From NCBI GenBank assembly GCA_905221605.1, contig CAJNDS010002091.1, positions 1,045,001-1,090,000 of the forward strand: 45,000 bases of DNA, written 5' to 3'. This document shows, piece after piece, positions 27,439 through 37,454 of this stretch; positions within the stretch are counted from its first letter, which is position 1; each line of letters starts with the position of its first letter. The translations under genes were made by a program, and so were the position numbers. The notes beneath the pieces are model-generated. The model searched no databases, was not told the DNA's origin, and saw only the letters and a list, made by a program, of their open reading frames with translations. Origin of the DNA: Symbiodinium natans (taxonomy: Eukaryota > Sar > Dinophyceae > Suessiales > Symbiodiniaceae).

Positions 27439-27595
27439 TCAACTCATTCTTTGGAGTTGGGCAGGGCACCAGTAACCAGATCTCTGGAAAGGGCCGTTTG
27501 CTTTTGCTGCACTTTGAATCTTGTCGCTACCTTCTTCAGACACCCATTAAAGCCAAGAAAGAAAAGGATCTAACGCTGCAGTAAAGAACCATAGG

Positions 27596-27652
27596 GTCAC
27601 TTCTCTAACTTCTGGCCCCTTTTGGGGTTACTACTCTGAGGCGGCCCCTAAA
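27596..27652 (-). repeat. dispersed repeat, inverted copy of 17274-17330
   Basis: Reverse complement shares GTTAGAGAAGTGACCCTATG and the CCCCAAA-GCC segment. Confidence 0.8.
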
Positions 27653-27713
27653 CCCTAAACCCCAAATAAAGGAACCATAACTGAGGGAAATCACCATAGA
27701 GCTTTGAGATGTT

Positions 27714-27850
27714 CCCCCTCCTGCTAACAGTCCTTAATCCGGATTCTCATAAGGGGGGGGGGGGGGGTATACTTGAGAGTACAGTTATCCCGATTAAGGA
27801 CTGTTAGTTGTTTTCCAATTTTTTTTTTTTGGGGGGGGGGGACATCCCCA
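27714..27850. mobile_element. family 1 element with G and T homopolymers
   Basis: TTGAGATGTTCCCCCTCCTG ... GACATCCCCA; inner CTAACAGTCCTTAATC / GATTAAGGACTGTTAG arms are intact. Contains a G15 and T12G10 run. Flanks CATAGAGC / CATGGAGC (7 of 8). Confidence 0.78.
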
Positions 27851-27884
27851 GTCATGGAGCTTTGTGACGAACTGACAACTTCCC

Positions 27885-27972
27885 CTACCCTAGGTTCCCC
27901 CCATAGCTAAGGCTATTTAGGGATCATTAAGCCTAATCAAGGTCAATTAAGGGGGGAACCTAGGGGGGGTAG
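27885..27972. mobile_element. 85-bp hairpin element
   Basis: CTACCCTAGGTTCCCCCC pairs with GGGGGGAACCTAGGGGGG-GTAG. No open frame. Confidence 0.65.
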
Positions 27973-28055
27973 CCCGAAACCCTAAACCCCATAGAGGAGT
28001 AGGGAAGCCCATGTTGAACTGAGTTTCGCCTGACTCGGCTCCCTTGGCTCCAGGC

Positions 28056-28082
28056 TGGGTAGATCCCAAGAAGCCGTTTGTC
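28056..28082 (-). CDS. YIPF6/Yip1-like protein, 27-bp exon
   Basis: Nine codons, DKRLLGIYP, between an AG acceptor and a GC donor, phase 0 on both sides. It corresponds to the RRALAVYP stretch before the last membrane helix of YIPF6. The exon is tiny, as are the others in this gene. The 865-bp intron that follows contains the 27337-27438 direct repeat, a family 1 element and an 85-bp hairpin. The 934-bp intron before it holds telomeric blocks at 28618-28740 and 28890-28975. Confidence 0.72.
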
Positions 28083-28194
28083 CTGGGCCGGATGAGGCAG
28101 CTGGTTCCCTAAACCCTAAACCCTAAACCCTGAACCCTAAACCCTAAACCCTGAACCCTAATTCAGGGTTCGGTGGCAGGGCTCAAGCCAAAGG

Positions 28195-28345
28195 CAGTCT
28201 CTACGAAATGCTGAAGGTCACCAACTGACTCATCAAAGAAGTGCAGATTGCTGCCTGCGAGCATCGATTGGACAACAAGAACTTTCGTAGGAAGTAAAGC
28301 CACCATGCACAAAACTGTCGTTTGGTCGGTTCTCTAGATTATGAT
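28195..28345 (-). CDS. exon-like ORF of about 55 codons
   Basis: Open from just after a TAG to a telomeric stop. Reads TVLCMVALLPTKVLVVQSML, AGSNLHFFDESVGDLQHFVE and TAFGLSPATEP. It lies inside the third YIPF intron (29016-28083). Either it is an alternative or nested segment, or an exon that the Yip1 comparison does not predict. Family not recognised. Confidence 0.35.
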
Positions 28346-28617
28346 CCCGTCTTGGAGGTTCCCTAAATTATAGGGGCCGCCGTAAAACAAGGAACCCACG
28401 GAAGGGACCTTGAGTTTAGAGTAATCGCCCTAAACCCTAAATCCTAAGCCCTACCATGTGCAAGGTACTCAAATGGGGGTTGACGATAGTAGGGGTACCT
28501 TGGTGGGGTCCTTTTCATAAGGGGATCCTACTATTTGGGGGTGACTAGTTAATTTTCGTAAACTCCCAAATCTGTGTAACCCTCAAACCTAAGCCCTGCA
28601 CACCAACGGCTGAGGGT

Positions 28618-28740
28618 TTAGGGTTTAGGGTTTAGGGTTTAGGGTTTAGGGTTTAGGGTTTAGGGTTTAGGGTTTAGGGTTTAGGGTTTAGGGTTTAGGG
28701 TTTAGGGTTTAGGGTTAGGGTTTAGGGTTTAGGGTTTAGG
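28618..28740 (+). repeat. TTTAGGG block
   Basis: 17 units inside a YIPF intron. Confidence 0.95.
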
Positions 28741-28889
28741 TCCCTACCTGAAGGATCGAGAGACTGCCGGGGGTCATACAGAGCCCTAATCCCTGAACCC
28801 TAAACCCTGATCCCAACGAGGATCTCGCCTAGAGCTCTCCTATTCCACTTGCGCAGCCCGAAGTCACTGCAGAGCCGGGTCCCAAATTT

Positions 28890-28975
28890 GGTTTAGGGTT
28901 TAGGGTTTAGGGTTTAGGGTTTAGGGTTTAGGGTTTAGGGTTTAGGGTTTAGGGTTTAGGGTTTAGGGTTTAGAG
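28890..28975 (+). repeat. TTTAGGG block
   Basis: 12 units inside a YIPF intron. Confidence 0.95.
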
Positions 28976-29016
28976 TTTTGGGCTTTGAGACCCTGAAGCC
29001 TAAAACAGTTTGAAGC

Positions 29017-29071
29017 CGACCGAGGCTCCTCGGGCACTAGCTCAGTGACGAAACCCAATGACGCCTTGCTG
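29017..29071 (-). CDS. YIPF6/Yip1-like protein, SASK/loop exon
   Basis: Reads SKASLGFVTELVPEEPRS, entered in phase 2 after CATTCAG and left in phase 0 at a GC donor. With the previous exon it forms AWSASKASLGF, matching the W..SASK motif of Yip1-family proteins. The acidic loop that follows lies between the last helices. The splice that gives SASK uses a GA donor (TCTGC|GAAGG) in the previous exon. A GT donor five bases earlier would give GLACSKASLGF instead, so that single junction is less certain than the exon. Confidence 0.65.
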
Positions 29072-29096
29072 CTGAATGGGGAACGGAGGAGTCTGG

Positions 29097-29147
29097 GTTT
29101 AGGGTTTAGGGTTCAGGGTTCAGGGTTCAGGGTTCAGGGTTCAGGGT

Positions 29148-29221
<74 letters not shown>

Positions 29222-29265
29222 GGTTTAGGGTTGAGGGTTTAGGGTTTAGGGTTTAGGGTTTAGTT
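29097..29265 (+). repeat. TTCAGGG then TTGAGGG array
   Basis: Five TTCAGGG units, then twelve TTGAGGG units (29146-29228), then TTTAGGG. Begins 26 bases upstream of the SASK exon acceptor. Confidence 0.95.
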
Positions 29266-29751
29266 TAGAGGCTGCAGATCACGGAGGCCCTGAACCTTAA
29301 ACTGAAGACTGGGCCCCAGATTCCGGCATCTGCCGGTCGTTTGCGGGCTTCAGGGTTTTAGGGTTTGGGGGTTGGGTTCAGGGTTCAGGAGGGTACCTCC
29401 TGTTGACCTTAAACCCTAAACCCTAAAACCCTAAAACCGCAAAACCCCAAAAGCTTAATAGAAATAATAAAAGTGAAGATGGGCAATACTGGGCATCAAC
29501 AACCCTGGCATGTCCCTGAAGGATTTTTGGCAGACGCAGGGTTTGAGGGTTTAGGCTTTGGGGTTTGGGGACCGTAAACCCTCAACTCCAAACCCTTCAA
29601 GCTTTCAAAACTAAGCCCCTTGAACCCGAAACCGTGAGCCCTAAACCCTTCAATCCCCCAAACCCCAAACCCTAAACCCTCAACCCTAAACTCTTGAACC
29701 ATTCAGCAATTCAGCCCTTCAACCCTTGAACCCCAAGCCCGCTCAGCCTTC

Positions 29752-29786
29752 GCAGACCAGGCCAACCCCGCAACGACGAAGATGAA
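29752..29786 (-). CDS. YIPF6/Yip1-like protein, transmembrane exon
   Basis: Reads FIFVVAGLAWSA after a GGGCAG acceptor, phase 0 in. This is a hydrophobic segment equal in position to the YIPF6 helix that ends in FAWS. The 3' side uses a GA donor (phase 2) if the SASK motif is intact. The 680-bp intron after it contains the 29097-29265 TTCAGGG/TTGAGGG array. The 1,245-bp intron before it contains telomeric blocks at 29815-29930 and 30930-31015. Confidence 0.7.
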
Positions 29787-29809
29787 CTGCCCAGAGTTGG
29801 GGGTTGAGG

Positions 29810-29998
29810 CTTTAGGGTTTAGGGTTTAGGGTTCAGGGTTTAGGGTTTAGGGTTTAGGGTTTAGGGTTTAGGGTTTAGGGTTTAGGGTTTAGGGTTTAGG
29901 GTTTAGGGTTTAGGGTTTAGGGTTCAGGCTTTCGGGTCTGGGGTTTAGGGTTTGGGGTTTGGGGTTTAGGTTTGGGGTTTAGGTTTGGGGTTTAGGGG
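29810..29998 (+). repeat. TTTAGGG block with TTTGGGG tail
   Basis: About 17 clean units, then variants. Confidence 0.93.
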
Positions 29999-30114
29999 GG
30001 CTTTGAGCTTTGGGGGCTGTGTAGATTCTCTTGTGTAGCATTGTTTCACAGGGTCTCAGGGTGCTTACAGGGAATAAAGCAGGGGGTTGAAAGGCTTAGG
30101 GATTGGGGCTGAAT

Positions 30115-30650
30115 ACGGCATTTCTGAAACCCCAAACCCAAAAACACCAAAACCCCGAAGCCCGAACCCAAAAACCCTTTAACGCCAAACCCAAAAAACA
30201 CTCTAACCCCAAACCCCAAACCCCAAACCAGAAGAAACTCTTTATCGCCAAACCCCAAACCCCAAAAAAACACTATAACCCAAAACCCCAAACTTTAGCG
30301 TTCTGCAGAAACAAAGGGTGCTTGATCATGACATGCTCGCCCCTTTCAGACCTGCCAGGCTTTGGGTCTTTAGGGTCTTTTTTGAAACCCTAAAACCCAA
30401 GCCCTAAACCCTAAACCCCAACCCTCAACCTTAAACCCTGAACCCTAAACCCTGAACCCTAAACCCTAAAGCCTGAACCCTAAACCCTGAGGGTTTTGGG
30501 AGGTGACCCTTGTAGGGTTTCGGGTTTAGGGCTGAGGGCAAAGGCCTTAGGGCCCAGGGCTTAGGGCTTAGGGCTGAGGGCTTAGGGCTTAGGGCTTGGG
30601 GCTTGGGGCTTCGGGTTCAGGGTTTTAGGGCTTAGGGTCTAGGATTTAGG
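30115..30650. other. degenerate repeat stretch, no gene seen
   Basis: C-type AAACCCC runs at 30120-30295 and 30385-30490; G-type CTTAGGG runs at 30500-30650. Confidence 0.7.
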
Positions 30651-30667
30651 GCTTTCATCTTCAAGCT

Positions 30668-30805
30668 TCAAAACGGAAGCCCCGCACTGACATGGGAGTT
30701 GATCCTATTTCTCGGTTGCCTTTTGGGAATCCTGAGCTCTGGAAGAGGAAGATACGACAATGCAGCAAGCCCAGAAAGGGCCTCATGCCATCACCTAGAT
30801 CCGAA
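30668..30805. CDS. exon-like island inside YIPF intron 1, strand undecided
   Basis: Minus strand carries a complete 41-codon ORF from an ATG near 30,790 (MRPFLGLLHCRIFLFQSSGF, then PKGNREIGSTPMSVRGFRFE). Plus strand reads MGVDPISRLPFGNPELWKRK, then IRQCSKPRKGLMP. Both look natural. No Yip1 residues occur, so it is not an obvious exon of that gene. Confidence 0.25.
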
Positions 30806-31031
30806 TCCTAAACCGTAAACCTCAGCATGTGCTGATCTACTACCTGCTTAAGAACCCCCAAAAGCAAATACTAACATTCTCTATATTTCAATTATAAGGA
30901 AGAATATGGGGCTGGTTCTTCAGCAAATAGTGGTAGCCCTAAACCCTAAACCCTAAACCCTGAACCCGAAACCCCCTAAACCCTAAACCCGAAACCCTGA
31001 ACCCTAAACCCTAAACTCTTTGGGATGGCGC

Positions 31032-31099
31032 CTTCAGCCAGTCCACGCGAAGCAACATCGCGCAGAAGGCGGAGAGCACGAGGGGGAAGATGCAGTACC
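31032..31099 (-). CDS. YIPF6/Yip1-like protein, GYC transmembrane exon
   Basis: Reads GYCIFPLVLSAFCAML and then LRVDWLK. It is entered in phase 1 after CTCCAG and left in phase 0 at a GC donor. It matches the LGYCILPL signature helix of YIPF proteins. Nearly all third codon positions are G or C, and the minus-strand hydrophobic pattern clearly beats the plus strand. The N-terminal half of the protein should lie at higher coordinates on the minus strand; I did not identify it between 31,100 and 33,000. The island at 32516-32597 could belong to it but shows no Yip1 signature. Confidence 0.75.
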
Positions 31100-31143
31100 C
31101 TGGAGTTACAGGGCTTTAGAGTTGAGGGCTCAACCCCAACCAG

Positions 31144-31350
31144 GGTTTAGGGTTTAGGGTTTAGGGTTTAGGGTTTAGGTTTAGGGTTTAGGGTTTAGGG
31201 TTTAGGGTTTAGGGTTTAGGGTTTCGGGTTTCGGGTTTAGGGTTTAGGGTTTAGGGTTTAGGGTTTAGGGTTTAGGGTTTAGGGTTTAGGGTTTAGGGTT
31301 TAGGGTTAGGGTTTAGGGTTCAGGGTTTCGGGCTTAGGGTTTAGGGTGCT
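31144..31350 (+). repeat. TTTAGGG block
   Basis: About 28 units with three slips; 45 bases upstream of the GYC exon. Confidence 0.94.
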
Positions 31351-33600
31351 TAACGGGACTCTCTGCGAGATTCTCTGCAGTTGGGCAGACCAGGGATAGT
31401 CGAGCGGGACTATCTGGAGGATCGGCCTCCCTGCGAGATCTTCCGGGACCTAAACCCTAAACCCTCAACCCTAAACCCGAAACCCGAAACCCTAAACCCT
31501 AAACCTGGGGAACTCGGCGAGACTCTCCGCAGGAGTTTGTTGGGGCACTCCAGAAATGGGGCTTACGAAAACAAGGGACCCCTAATAGAGTCCCCCAGAG
31601 AGTAGGACTCCCTTATAATAAGGAGGGTTTAGGGTTTAGGGTTTAGGGTTTAGGAGAAGGGTGTCCTTCTTTGTTTGATGGGGAATTTTCAAAGGGAGCC
31701 TAAGCCCAAAAGAAGGGAAGGGTTCAGGTTTGAGGTTTAGGGCTAGGATTCCAGGCATCTACAGAAAAGCCCTAAACTCAAACCCTGGACTTGGAACGGA
31801 CAAAGCTCTTGACGTCTCCGAAAATCAACAAAAACCGCTGACCGACTGGAACCACGAACCCCCGAGGCCATAACTCAGGAGTACTCCTTCGGACAGAGAC
31901 CCACATTTTTAAGGGAGGGTTCTTGAACTCAAGGATGTTCTTGGGCCCGGAAGCCCTAAACCCTAGACCCTAAACACTCCTCGAAAGCCACCCAGGCCCA
32001 AGAGTCAGGGCCAGGCAGGCTATTCGGGTTCAAGGGTGAGTTGGGCGTGCTGGCCTTCAGGAACACAGGTTCTTGCCCACTTCCCCTGAAGATACCCTGA
32101 AATAAGCCGAAAGCCTCCCTGGACCCTACTGTAAGCCCTAAACCCTCTACAGGGGCACCTTGAAGGAATCTAGCCCCAAGCCCTAAACCCTACCCACATC
32201 TCCCCCCCCTGTAGGTCCCACCTAGCACGCACACAGTCTGGAAGAAGGACACCTGTACTGGGGAATCGGGGGAGGGCTGGGTTTAGGCGCTTTGGGGGTG
32301 CTGAGTGATCTTCCGCCTTGATAGGGTTTGGGGCTTGGGGCTTGGGGTTTAGGGTTTCGGGTTTAAGGTTTAGGGTTTAGGGTTTAGGATTTTGGGTTTA
32401 GGATTTTGGGTTTAGGGTTTAGGGTTTGGGTGTAGGGCTCACGTCAGGGCATTTTAAACTAAGGCTGATGCACATGCATGTTTGTTCCTTTCTTGTTCAT
32501 GTTCGTGAAGGGAGCCAGAACAAGTGTTCATCTGTCAAGGGCGACCTTCCGTGTGGGGGATCAACATATCGGGGCGCCGCATTGTTCAAAAACATGTCTG
32601 CATTGGGGGCTTAAACCCTAAACCAGAAACCCTAAAAACCCTTATCGTTCTCTTAGGAAGCCTACAAAGGCCCTGAACCCTGGCCTTCAGGGCGTTAGTT
32701 AAGAATTCGGGGGTGGCGGTTTGCTCCCGATTCTAATAGGAATCCCAACATTCCCAATTTGAGGGTTTACCCCGAGTTTAGGGTTTAGGGTTTAGGGTTC
32801 GGGTTTAGGGTTTAGGGTTTAGGGTTTCGGGCTTAGGCGTTTAGGTAGGGTTTAGGGTTTAGGGTTTAGGGTTAGGGTTTAGGCGTTTAGGGTTTAGGGT
32901 TTAGGGTTTTAGGAGTTTTTTAGGGTTTAGGGTTTAGGGTTTAGGCTATTTGGGTTTCGGGTTCTTTAGCCTTGAGGGTTTGGGTTTCTGGGTTAGGAGT
33001 TTGGGTAGCCGGAACTCCAACTCGTGGAAACCGCATGAAACTCGTGCCCTCCCCTGCAGCCTAAAAAAAAAACCAAAGCCCTCACATCCCGAAAGCCAAC
33101 CCTAAACCTAAACCCAAAACCCAAAGCCTCGAAAGTGCAAAACCCTTAAAGCCTGAAAACTCCCAAACACTAAACCCTAGACCCCAACATCCCAACCCCA
33201 AAGAACAAAAAAAAAAACACCTAAGATGCTCAACCCCAAGCCCGAAATTCTAAAGCCTGGGAGCCTTAAAGCCCCAAATCCAAAAACCCAAACACCCCTA
33301 AACCCCTTAAAAACCCCCAAACACCCCCCCCCCCCAACCCCACTAAAACCCCTAAAACAACTGAACCCTATACCATAAAACCTAAAACCTAAACCCTAAA
33401 CCCTAAACCTGAACCCTAGACCCTAAAACCCTAAAACACCACCAGAACCATACATCCACATACCCCTTAGGGGAGAGGAGGGCTTTCCCCTGCCGACAGC
33501 AGGGCATGAGCGTGGACGACGGCAGGAGAGCGACCTCGCAAGCAGTAGGCTGTAGGGTTTAGGGTTGGGGCTTAGGCTTTAGGGTTTAGGGTTGGGGGGT
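31351..33600. other. degenerate telomeric DNA and unique islands
   Basis: Weak repeats of GGGACTCTCTGCGAG type at 31354-31545, scattered TTTAGGG (31624-31655, 32775-32945) and AAACCCC-like DNA (33060-33440). Apart from 32516-32597 I see no gene. Confidence 0.5.
32516..32597 (-). CDS. 82-bp exon-like island
   Basis: ATGCAG acceptor and GC donor. Reads MFLNNAAPRYVDPPHGRSPL, then TDEHLF. It lies 1.4 kb upstream of the first YIPF exon on the same strand and may belong to that gene's N-terminal part or to the next gene. An overlapping plus-strand ORF (32426-32614) is judged a shadow. Confidence 0.4.
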
Positions 33601-33970
33601 TTAGGGTTTTGGGTTTTTGGGTTTGTTCCTAGTTGTGGCCTTATTAAGGGCCCATGTAACTACCCTTGATCCTGAGGATTTTCTTTGGGGGTTAGGGCTT
33701 AGGCTTTGCGGGCTTAGGCTTCAGGGCCCTCGAGTTGGAAGCTTAACCCCCGAAGCCTTGGGGCCCTTTCTTCCCACAATGTGGTATCCTGTCAGTTGAC
33801 CCGTATCTCGTCCCTTGGGTGCAGGTTAGGAGCGTAGCGCCTTACGGATTTGGATTTGGGGAAAGCCGGATTTGGCGTTTGGTGCTTGAGGGAAGGGTTT
33901 GGGACTGGCCCTAAACCTAAACCTAAAATCCTTTAACACCCTAAAACCCTAAGTCCAAAACCCTATAACC

Positions 33971-34288
33971 CTAAACAAAAGTACTGCTCTCCAAGCTCGG
34001 GCAGGGGACCCTTTTGGGTAAACGCTGTCCTAGTTTAGAGCTCTCCGAGGGGGGCACGACGGACGCACAGGCCAAAAAAAAAACAAAAGGGTTTAGGCAA
34101 GGTATGGCTGGCCAGTTGCAGCCCAGGCCAGCTTTCCAAGGAGACCTCGGAACATCCCAGAGACTAAACCTCTTAAAACCATAGACCCGAACCCCAACCT
34201 TAGACCGCCTTCCAGCATCATCCAAGGAGGCCAGAAGAATTAGTCTCCCATACGATCCTCCAGAACCACCATGCCCTGCCTTGAACAT
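33971..34288 (-). CDS. 105-codon open frame, uncertain
   Basis: The first 26 residues (KAGHGGSGGSYGRLILLASL, then DDAG) follow a CAAG acceptor and end near a GC donor, so the coding part may be short. The rest is irregular. No family recognised. Confidence 0.25.
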   Translation of the reverse strand: MFKAGHGGSGGSYGRLILLASLDDAGRRSKVGVRVYGFKRFSLWDVPRSPWKAGLGCNWPAIPCLNPFVFFLACASVVPPSESSKLGQRLPKRVPCPSLESSTFV

Positions 34289-34710
34289 CCCGGAACTTCA
34301 CCCGAAACCCTAAATCAAGAGCCCTAGCCCCAAACCTTAAACCTTTAAACCCTAAACCCTAAAATCCAAACCACCCGGAAAGGAAAACCCAAAAGTACCC
34401 AAAAGTTGACTACACGGGACTACCAGACACCCACACTGTCACGAAGATAGATGTCAGCAAAGAGTAGCTCGCCGTGCGGCAGGTGGAAGGCCCCTAGAGA
34501 TGTCGGATTAAACTAAGGGACTGGCCCCTAAATCAGGAGTTTAGAACTTAGGGTTTACCTAGGGTCAGGGTTAGGGTTTAGGGTTTACCTGGGGTTTAGG
34601 ATTTACTCGGGTTTGGGGTTGGAGCTTGCCCGGCCCTGGGGTTTTACCCAGGTCACAGGGTTATTCCCCACATCTTTTGTGTGGGGTCTTACTTTGGGGC
34701 TGTCCGCACT

Positions 34711-34770
34711 CTACTTCTCCTCCTCCTCTTCCTCCTCCCTCCTCCTTCTCCTCCTCCCCGTCCTACTCTT
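34711..34770 (+). repeat. CTCCTC pyrimidine tract
   Basis: Pyrimidine-only stretch. Confidence 0.9.
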
Positions 34771-34774
34771 CCTG

Positions 34775-34980
34775 TTTCTCATGACGCAACATCACGCACA
34801 GCAAGAATTCATGCATCTACTCACGCTCACGCACCATCACGCCTCACATCTCACGCACATGCCGCGGTGTCACGCCCTGAAATACATCACGCACTATGAG
34901 CACCATGACCGCCAAAGACGTAGGTTACGATCAAATTCACATCACGCACATCAGCATCACATCACGCCACATGACCAGTG
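34775..34980 (+). repeat. degenerate ATCACGCAC tract
   Basis: ATCACGCA-like 9-mers recur about fifteen times, diverged. The His-rich ORFs here are translations of it. Confidence 0.8.
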
Positions 34981-35149
34981 CCTGAACAAACTTACTTGGG
35001 TTGTCTTATTTCCGACTTTGGGCTAAAGTTGCCTTCAACTTCGGCAGGCGACATTTGGCATTCTTGCAAGGCGTTTTTGGACTTTGGCGGGGTATGTGGC
35101 CAAGCAGAAGGCACAGGTCTTGATTCAAAGGCAGAAAGAAATCGCTCGA

Positions 35150-35650
35150 AGTGCACAACCGCCCAATCCACCAACGAGAGGTGGTTCGTTTTGTCAGCAT
35201 ACGCAAGAAAGAAAAACGTCTTCAACCAGCCACTCTCTCGGTGGGTGATATGTTTGAGATAAGGTGCGCCAATCGACACATCGAAAAGTTGTACATACAA
35301 GAAACTACGAGAGGTTTCTAGTGACACACGCTGGGTCGTGGTTGTCAGCACATACAAGACGGAACTGAGAGTATTCAACTAGCACCCTCTCGGTGAGTTG
35401 ATATATTACATTTCAACCACCAGATGAGGAGCGCCCGTGCGAGTAGTTGAAACACGCTGGTTTGTTTGTGAGCACACACAAGACGAAGAAGCGTGTTCAA
35501 CTAGCACCCTCTCGGTGGGTGTCTGTTTGTCAGAAGGGTGCCCCAAACTTCATCAACAAAAAATCGAGAGTCTACACCGATCGAGGGGGGTTGCTGGTTG
35601 AACACACGGGTTTCGTCTTGCACAGAACATACAAGAAACTAGCGTGCCGC
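35150..35650 (+). repeat. diverged tandem module, 110-130 bp, about four copies
   Basis: Shared segments GGTTCGTTTTGTCAGCATAC, ACAAGACGAAGAAGCGTGTT and TTCAACTAGCACCCTCTCGG recur near 35180-35245, 35330-35395, 35455-35520 and 35590-35640. Translated they resemble RWFVVSTYKTKKRVFN..LSRWV, so the module may descend from coding DNA, but frames are broken between copies. Confidence 0.75.
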
Positions 35651-35744
35651 TTGATATTTGCCCATGTGACCATAGGCCACAAATCAGCGGGAGGGAAGAC
35701 ATGTAGCCCAGGCATAGCGAAAGATACAGAGAATAAGAGGAGGG

Positions 35745-36150
35745 ATTGAGAGAGAGGCAAGAGCGAGGGCGAAAGAGAGAGATGCAGAGAGAGAGTGAGC
35801 GAGCGAGGAGACGGAGAGAGAGAGAGAGAGAGGGAGGGTAGAGAGACGGAGAGGGGACGGAAAGAGAGAGAAGGGGAGAGGGGGGAGTGGGGCGGACGGC
35901 GACGGGGAGGGGGAGGGGTAGAGGGAAAAGGGGGGAGCGAGAGAGAAGGAGAAGGAAGAGATGAGAGGAGGTGGCGGGGAGGGGCAGCGAAAAGACCAGG
36001 ATGAGGAGGGAGAGGGAGATGGGAAGAAGGAGAGGGATGGAGAGAGGAGAGAGAGAGAGCGAATGAATGAGGAAATGGAGGGACGAAGGGAAGGGAGACA
36101 GGGCGCGGATGGAGAAGGAGGAAACGAGAGAGGAAGGGAATCAGAGAGTT
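35745..36150 (+). repeat. GA-rich low-complexity tract
   Basis: Mostly GAGAGA and GGGAGG; ORFs on both strands are artefacts. Confidence 0.93.
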
Positions 36151-36154
36151 CATG

Positions 36155-37440
36155 ATTAATATTTTGAACTGGTCGGGCGTAAGAGGAAGCCAGAACTGAT
36201 GTCCGGGCTTCAGGTGTTTCTGGGGGGTTAGTGTGTGCTTTTTTAGAGGGAGGGTGTAGGTTTAGGACTTAAGGTTTGAGGTTTGAAGCTTCCAGGGTTT
36301 TGAGGCTTAGGTTTGCTCGCCCGTTTGGCAAGCGATTTAGGGAGAGGAGTTTAGGGGTAGGCTTATAGGGTTTCGGGTTAGGGGTTTGGGTTTATGGTTT
36401 AGGGTTTGGGGCTTTAGGGCTCAGCGCATAGGGTTTTTTAGAAGGTGCACGCCCGTGTTTTGCAAGGTTTAGGGACGTTAGGGTTTAGGCGCAGGTTTAG
36501 GGTTTAGGGTTTTAGGGGTTCAGGGGGTTAGGGTTTAGGGTTTGTAATGTTTCGGGTTGGTGTTTGCCAGCCGTTTAGGGTTTAGGGTATATGGGTTGAA
36601 GGCTTTAGGTTTTGCGGGTTTTAGGGTTAGGGTTTCGGGTTAGGGTTTAGGGTTGTTAGGCTTACATGTCAGCCCGGACACCCTAGGTTCGGGGACTGGG
36701 TTTAGCGTTTAGCGTGGAGGGGCCGGTGAGGGGTTTATCGGTTTTTTTTATGGTTTAGGGTTTAGGGGGTTGCGTTCAGAGGTTTAGGGTTTACGAGGTT
36801 TTTGAGGCTTTAGGGGTTTCAGAGTAGGAGGGGGTTTCAGGGGTTTATGACGTGGAGGGTTACAGGGTTTGGGGTTAGGGGTTTGGGTTTGGGGTTTGGT
36901 TTAGGGTGAGAGCGTTAGGTGGTTTAGGCCGGTTTGAGGGTTTAGGGTTGGGTTTGGGGTTAGGTTCAGGGTTTCGGGTTTAGGGTTTTGGCGTTCGGGT
37001 TAAGGTTTAGGCTGACGGTTTTAGGGTTTTGAAAGGTTTGGGGGATCCTAATTAGGGGTTTTGAAGGTGTAGGCTTAGGCGTTACGCTTTAGGCTGTAGG
37101 GTTTGGGGTGTGCCCGAACAGACGCTCCGGACACCCTGGGTGTCGGGGTTTTTTGCGTGGCGGGGGAAGCGAGAGGGAAGTCTAGCTTTTAAGGGTTGGG
37201 GTTTAGGGCGTTAGGGTTTATCGGGTTCAGGGTTTTAGGGTTTAGGCCTTCTTTAGGGTTTATAGGGTTTAGGGGTTTAGCGTGGGGGGGTCACGGGGTT
37301 AGCTTTTAGGAGTTGGGTTAGGGGTTTGGGGTTTGGGTTTAGGGTTTGGGGTTTAGGTTTAGGGTTGAGGGTTTAGGGTTTTGAAGGGTTTAGGGTTTGA
37401 AAGGAAGCCCGGACCAGCCGCAGACATACCCGGACAGCTC
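36155..37440 (+). repeat. strongly degenerate TTTAGGG-like DNA, all G-type
   Basis: GGGTTTAGG-related words at low order throughout, always G-rich on plus. No exon-like island seen. Older or faster decaying than the blocks to the left. Confidence 0.75.
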
Positions 37441-37454
37441 CGGACAACCCAAAG

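Noticed and set aside
29496-30393. Gly/Phe- and Pro/Lys-rich ORFs (for example 29496-29702 and 30046-30393)
   Set aside because: Translations of degenerate AAACCCC/GGGGTTT repeat.
35572-36155. 193-codon Pro/Ser/Leu ORF and antisense Glu/Arg ORFs
   Set aside because: GA-rich low-complexity DNA.
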